This document shows, one piece after another, positions 32,801 to 35,665 of a stretch of 35,665 nucleotides of DNA. Position 1 is the first letter of the stretch, and every line of letters begins with the position of its first letter. A program made the translations under genes and the position numbers. Origin of the DNA: CAZUMH01 sp964621645 (lineage in GTDB: Bacteria > Zhuqueibacterota > QNDG01 > JAGLOF01); NCBI GenBank assembly GCA_964621645.1, contig CAZUMH010000026.1, positions 1 through 35,665 of the forward strand, in the 5' to 3' direction. The notes beneath the pieces are model-generated. The model saw only the letters and a program-made list of their open reading frames with translations, was not told where the DNA came from and did not search any database.

Positions 32801-34025
32801 ATGAAATCACGCATGTTTTTTCCAGCGCTGGCGGTTGGTCTGGCTCTTCTTTTTTCCCAATGCGCTAAAAAGAACGGGAACCTGGTCGGGGTTGATTTCT
32901 TTGACCGAACCAATATTGGAGCCGAAAACTATATGGAATTCTATGCTTCCCCGGCGGATACTTTTTATAACCACGATCTGGCAGCAGGAACCAGCCAATA
33001 TCTTTTCATCGGGAGCTACGAAGGACTGAAAGCACGAACCCTGATGCGGATCAATCAGCTGAATCTTCCGACAATAGGTACTGTCGACAGTGCTACTCTG
33101 ATTCTCTACACCAAAGAGATTCATGGTGATTCATCTTTATTTCAACAGCCGAAAATATATAGGATAAACGCCGATTGGGATGACGAGACGATTACTTGGT
33201 CCCAGTTTGAGCAGCAGGGCCTTCTTGGCCAACCGATTGCCTCAACGTTACTTGAGAGAGATTCCTCCAAAATCGTCATCTCTCTCCCGCCCGATATGAN
33301 NNNNNNNNNTGCTGCATCCGGTATTTATCAGGGCCGCTGCGACCGATATGATACAATCCTGGATGGATACTACCATTCATGATAATTTCGGCATTTGTCT
33401 GAGTTATGACACAGAAACCGATGGCTATATCTATAAATGCACCAGCAGGGATTATTCGGGGGCCGATTCCCCCTCGTTTAATCTTTACATGTCCGAAGAC
33501 ACGACACGCTGGACCAACAATATTTCTCCCACTAATGACGCTTTTATTGCCACCCGTGAGCAGGGTGCCGTTTCTCAACGACTTCTGGTAGCGGATTGCG
33601 GCGTTTTAAGATCCTTTCTGTACTTTGATATTTCTGGTATTCCTGAGGAGGCAACTATTAACCGGGCTGTCTGTACAATTCATTCCGATTCACTACTTGG
33701 CTGGCCCTCTTATGTCAACGATTTCGGCTTGAATCTCTCTCTGCTGGAGGTGCCGTTTGATGGCTCTTCCGACATGGCCATTTATGATGATGAAATACTG
33801 ACAGCAAACGTAAACGGAGACTCCGCAAATCTACTTATCACAAATTTCGTGCAGGCCTGGTCCAGTCAGAATAAGACAAATTACGGTTTTCTGATCAGCG
33901 GTTACACGGAAGACAGCGATATATACAGTCAAGCGTTTTACTCGTCTGAAGCTGATTCATCGTTGAGACCCATAATGCGGGTATATTACAGTCTTCCCCC
34001 TTCCAGTAGACTGGAAAATCAATAG
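32801..34025 (+). CDS. DNRLRE-type repeat lipoprotein, interrupted by an N gap
   Basis: An exported lipoprotein of roughly 405 residues, with a lipoprotein signal ending FSQC (Cys21). The body has two DNRLRE-like units: sequences such as YLFIGSYEGLKARTLMRIN, SATLILYTKEI and ADWDDETITWSQF before the gap, and RSFLYFDISGIPEEATINRAVC and YGFLISGY after it. These beta-rich modules occur in large surface proteins. Ten N at 33300-33309 break the frame: upstream reads ISLPPDM, downstream LHPVFIRAAATDMIQSW continues naturally in another frame. The true gap must be a multiple of three bases, so the gene is likely whole in the cell. The ATG has AAGGGA upstream. The barrel gene follows after 12 bases. 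Confidence 0.8.
33300..33309. other. Scaffold gap (10 N) inside the DNRLRE lipoprotein gene
   Basis: Ten undetermined bases. A length that is a multiple of three is required to join the two frames, so ten is a placeholder. Confidence 0.97.
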
Positions 34026-34037
34026 GAGCTCTCTATC

Positions 34038-35234
34038 ATGAAACGTGCATCAGTTGCTATATTTTTCGCTCTATTTCTGTTTTCAGGTATTCTCAACGCA
34101 GGAAGCATTCTTTCATCCAGAGGGATCGGCATCTACTCCCGTTATGCTCTGCCTCGCAGCCTTGGAATGGGAGGGATCAGTATCGCCCTCAGTGATCCCT
34201 ATTATTTTTCCAAAAACAATCCAGCCTCACTCCTGAGGCTGAGAACAACCAGAATAACCCTGCAATACCGTTACGAATTGAACCAATACCAGGATCCTGT
34301 TGCAAGCGCCAATTCCACGTACTCGAACTTCGATGGCTTCTGCCTTGCTTTTCCTTTAGGCAGCGGTATGAGCGCAATGATAGACCTGTCTCCATATACA
34401 AAAATAGATTTCATGCTTGACTATAATAAAACTCTGATGAATCAGGATTACCAAAAAACAGTGGAAGGCAGCGGAGGACTTAACCAACTCTCATTTTCTT
34501 ACAGCTGGGGGATAAACGAGAAGCTCGGTATCGGTATTTCGGCACAGTATACGTTCGGCAGAATGAAGGAAGAATGGAGGGTCAATTACGAGGATGACTC
34601 TTTTAATGACAGCCAGGATGTTTTCTCTGTAAAGAACAGCGGGATGGCATTTACCTATGGTTTATTTATTAATCCTCTCAAAGGCCTCGATTTAGCCGCG
34701 ACCTATTCTCCCGGTTTCACGGTAAGAAACAACGAAGATCTCTATACGATTTTTGCCACTGAACAAATCCACTCCGAAAGCGATATAACCCTCCCACCAA
34801 GCTTCAGCATCGGAGCATCCGGGCGGATAAATTCTTTCCTTCTCCTCGGTGCCGAATTCACCGGCCGTGACTGGACAAAAATGAAAATAAACGGCCAGAC
34901 TCCTGATCGCATGAAAAACGTTACCATTCTGGGATGCGGTGCCGAGTTGTTTGCCAGCAATAAATTGAATGACCCCTATTGGAAACGCATGGCATATCGC
35001 ATCGGCTTCAATACCCAGCCGTTTTATTACACCGATTTGGAAGGCAACACTATCAGAGAACACTGGCTGACATTAGGATTTTCTCTTCCGGCTTTTATGG
35101 GAATTTCCCAGATTGATATTTCCGTCGGGATCGGACGAAGGGGAAGCCTCGATCCCAACAATATTTCCGAAAACCTGCTGCGGCTGAGCGCTTCAATCAC
35201 CGGAGGGGAAAAGTGGTTTGTCAGACGTTATTAA
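34038..35234 (+). CDS. Outer-membrane beta-barrel protein (PorV/FadL-like)
   Basis: A 398-residue protein with signal peptide (KRASVAIFFALFLFSGILNAG). The mature N-terminus RSLGMGGISIALSDPYYFSKNNPASL matches the conserved start of the PorV/FadL-like barrel families (GMGG...ALADD...NPA). Alternating hydrophobic strands follow, such as RITLQYRYEL, LNQLSFSYSWGINEKLGIGISAQYTFG and MAYRIGFNTQPFYY, and the chain ends KWFVRRY with an aromatic at the terminus. It should sit in the outer membrane, as a transporter of hydrophobic compounds or as an envelope scaffold. A GGAG site precedes the ATG. It is the second gene of a likely three-gene envelope set. The substrate cannot be read from the sequence. 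Confidence 0.82.
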   Translation: MKRASVAIFFALFLFSGILNAGSILSSRGIGIYSRYALPRSLGMGGISIALSDPYYFSKNNPASLLRLRTTRITLQYRYELNQYQDPVASANSTYSNFDGFCLAFPLGSGMSAMIDLSPYTKIDFMLDYNKTLMNQDYQKTVEGSGGLNQLSFSYSWGINEKLGIGISAQYTFGRMKEEWRVNYEDDSFNDSQDVFSVKNSGMAFTYGLFINPLKGLDLAATYSPGFTVRNNEDLYTIFATEQIHSESDITLPPSFSIGASGRINSFLLLGAEFTGRDWTKMKINGQTPDRMKNVTILGCGAELFASNKLNDPYWKRMAYRIGFNTQPFYYTDLEGNTIREHWLTLGFSLPAFMGISQIDISVGIGRRGSLDPNNISENLLRLSASITGGEKWFVRRY

Positions 35235-35238
35235 TATA

Positions 35239-35263
35239 AAGGGAACGCTCCCAATTTTCCCTT
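35239..35263 (+). terminator. Weak hairpin after the barrel gene
   Basis: AAGGGAA (35239-35245) pairs with TTCCCTT (35257-35263), and T/A-rich sequence follows (GATTTTAAAC). It could be a weak terminator or attenuator before the next promoter. Confidence 0.35.
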
Positions 35264-35290
35264 GATTTTAAACATTATTTTCTTTAAAAT
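35262..35290 (+). promoter_or_regulatory. Candidate promoter of the TPR lipoprotein gene
   Basis: TTGATT (35262-35267), 17-bp spacer and TAAAAT (35285-35290), about 48 bases before the GTG start. Confidence 0.55.
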
Positions 35291-35337
35291 TGTGTTTAAT
35301 TTAAGTTTCATCCATTCCAAGCAAGGAGGGAGATCTG

Positions 35338-35665
35338 GTGGATAAAAAATTGAGATTTATCGTTTTCTGCATCTTTGTAATTTTGGTGCTCATAGCCTCA
35401 CAGCTCCAATTTATCGGCTGTGCCGGCTCGTCAAAGTTAACACCTGAAGAGCAGCAGGCTGTGCGTGATTCTCTTAACAGGGTTGCGAGATTCGAAATAT
35501 CAAAACTTTGGAGTATCGCTTGGGAGGCCTACAAGGTAGAAGATTACTCCAAAGCTGTTAAATACTTCAATAAAGTTATAAAAAGTGATACCCTTGGAGT
35601 TTACGGGCACAATAAATTTGTGTATATTTCTGACTCCTTCGTAAAATTGAACAATCCAGACAGCG
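35338..35665 (+). CDS. TPR-type lipoprotein, cut by the window's right edge
   Basis: A GTG-started frame of 109 whole codons running off the window. A strong ribosome site AAGGAGGG lies seven bases upstream and fixes the start. A long hydrophobic signal (LRFIVFCIFVILVLIASQL) ends in a lipobox FIGC, with the lipidated Cys at residue 28. The mature part shows a TPR-like helix pair, AWEAYKVEDYSKAVKYFNKV followed by VYGHNKFVYISDSFVKLN. It is probably an outer-membrane or periplasmic scaffold, working with the preceding barrel and DNRLRE lipoprotein. The full length is unknown. Confidence 0.82.
   Translation, partial: MDKKLRFIVFCIFVILVLIASQLQFIGCAGSSKLTPEEQQAVRDSLNRVARFEISKLWSIAWEAYKVEDYSKAVKYFNKVIKSDTLGVYGHNKFVYISDSFVKLNNPDS

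Noticed and set aside
1..35665. CRISPR arrays, insertion sequences, phage or plasmid genes
   Set aside because: No regularly spaced direct repeats, transposase, integrase or phage proteins were seen; gene content is core metabolism, signalling and envelope.

Overview
The window reads as a scaffold piece from an uncultured Gram-negative bacterium, probably of the Fibrobacterota-Chlorobiota-Bacteroidota (FCB) side of the tree; Neomarinimicrobiota is my best guess, not proven. Reasons: a beta-propeller protein ending in a FlgD-like/type IX-like sorting module, a PorV/FadL-like barrel, DNRLRE and TPR lipoproteins, a sigma-54 activator, a B12-dependent ribonucleotide reductase and moderate GC. Two runs of exactly ten N interrupt genes and are scaffold gaps of unknown true length. 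Several intergenic regions carry plain sigma-70-like promoters (TTGAC-type -35, 17 bp spacer, TATATT-like -10).

Layout. (1) 1-55: tRNA-Val(GAC), cut by the left edge. (2) 150-10178, minus strand: gcvPB heads a close-packed signalling run (receiver-GGDEF diguanylate cyclase, membrane histidine kinase, receiver-PAS-PAS histidine kinase, NtrC-type sigma-54 activator). After a gap of about 190 bp come a small receiver protein and, overlapping it, an archaeal-looking FtsZ. That FtsZ lacks the usual C-terminal tail and instead ends in a domain resembling the CheA HPt domain with its phosphorylatable His replaced. This is the most unusual locus here. (3) 10374-12638, plus strand: DsrC with both C-terminal cysteines, a five-helix cytochrome b-like membrane subunit and a DsrK/TmcB/HdrD-like iron-sulfur subunit, i.e. 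a membrane thiol/disulfide redox module without dsrAB in view. (4) 12692-25873, minus strand: an FMN riboswitch followed by ribD-ribE-ribBA-ribH, a propeller protein, recN, murA, dnaE and a cysteine-desulfurase-like gene, nearly gap-free to a shared terminator; it may be one approximately 13 kb transcript. (5) 26241-28658, plus: class II ribonucleotide reductase, divergent from the rib operon across a regulatory region with paired inverted repeats. (6) 28887-31080, plus: a double retropepsin-PDZ protein and a DUF116 protein lacking the family's cysteine cluster. (7) 31171-32592, minus: dihydrolipoyl dehydrogenase. (8) 32801-35665, plus: an envelope group of DNRLRE lipoprotein (with N gap), outer-membrane barrel and a TPR lipoprotein cut by the right edge.

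Working picture: the left block could link kinase signalling, c-di-GMP and sigma-54 control to an FtsZ-like filament through a phosphorelay-type interaction. This is inference from domain fusion and gene overlap. The rest is mostly core metabolism, repair, cell wall and replication. The feature coordinates use the start codon I consider best supported, and alternatives are noted in the entries.
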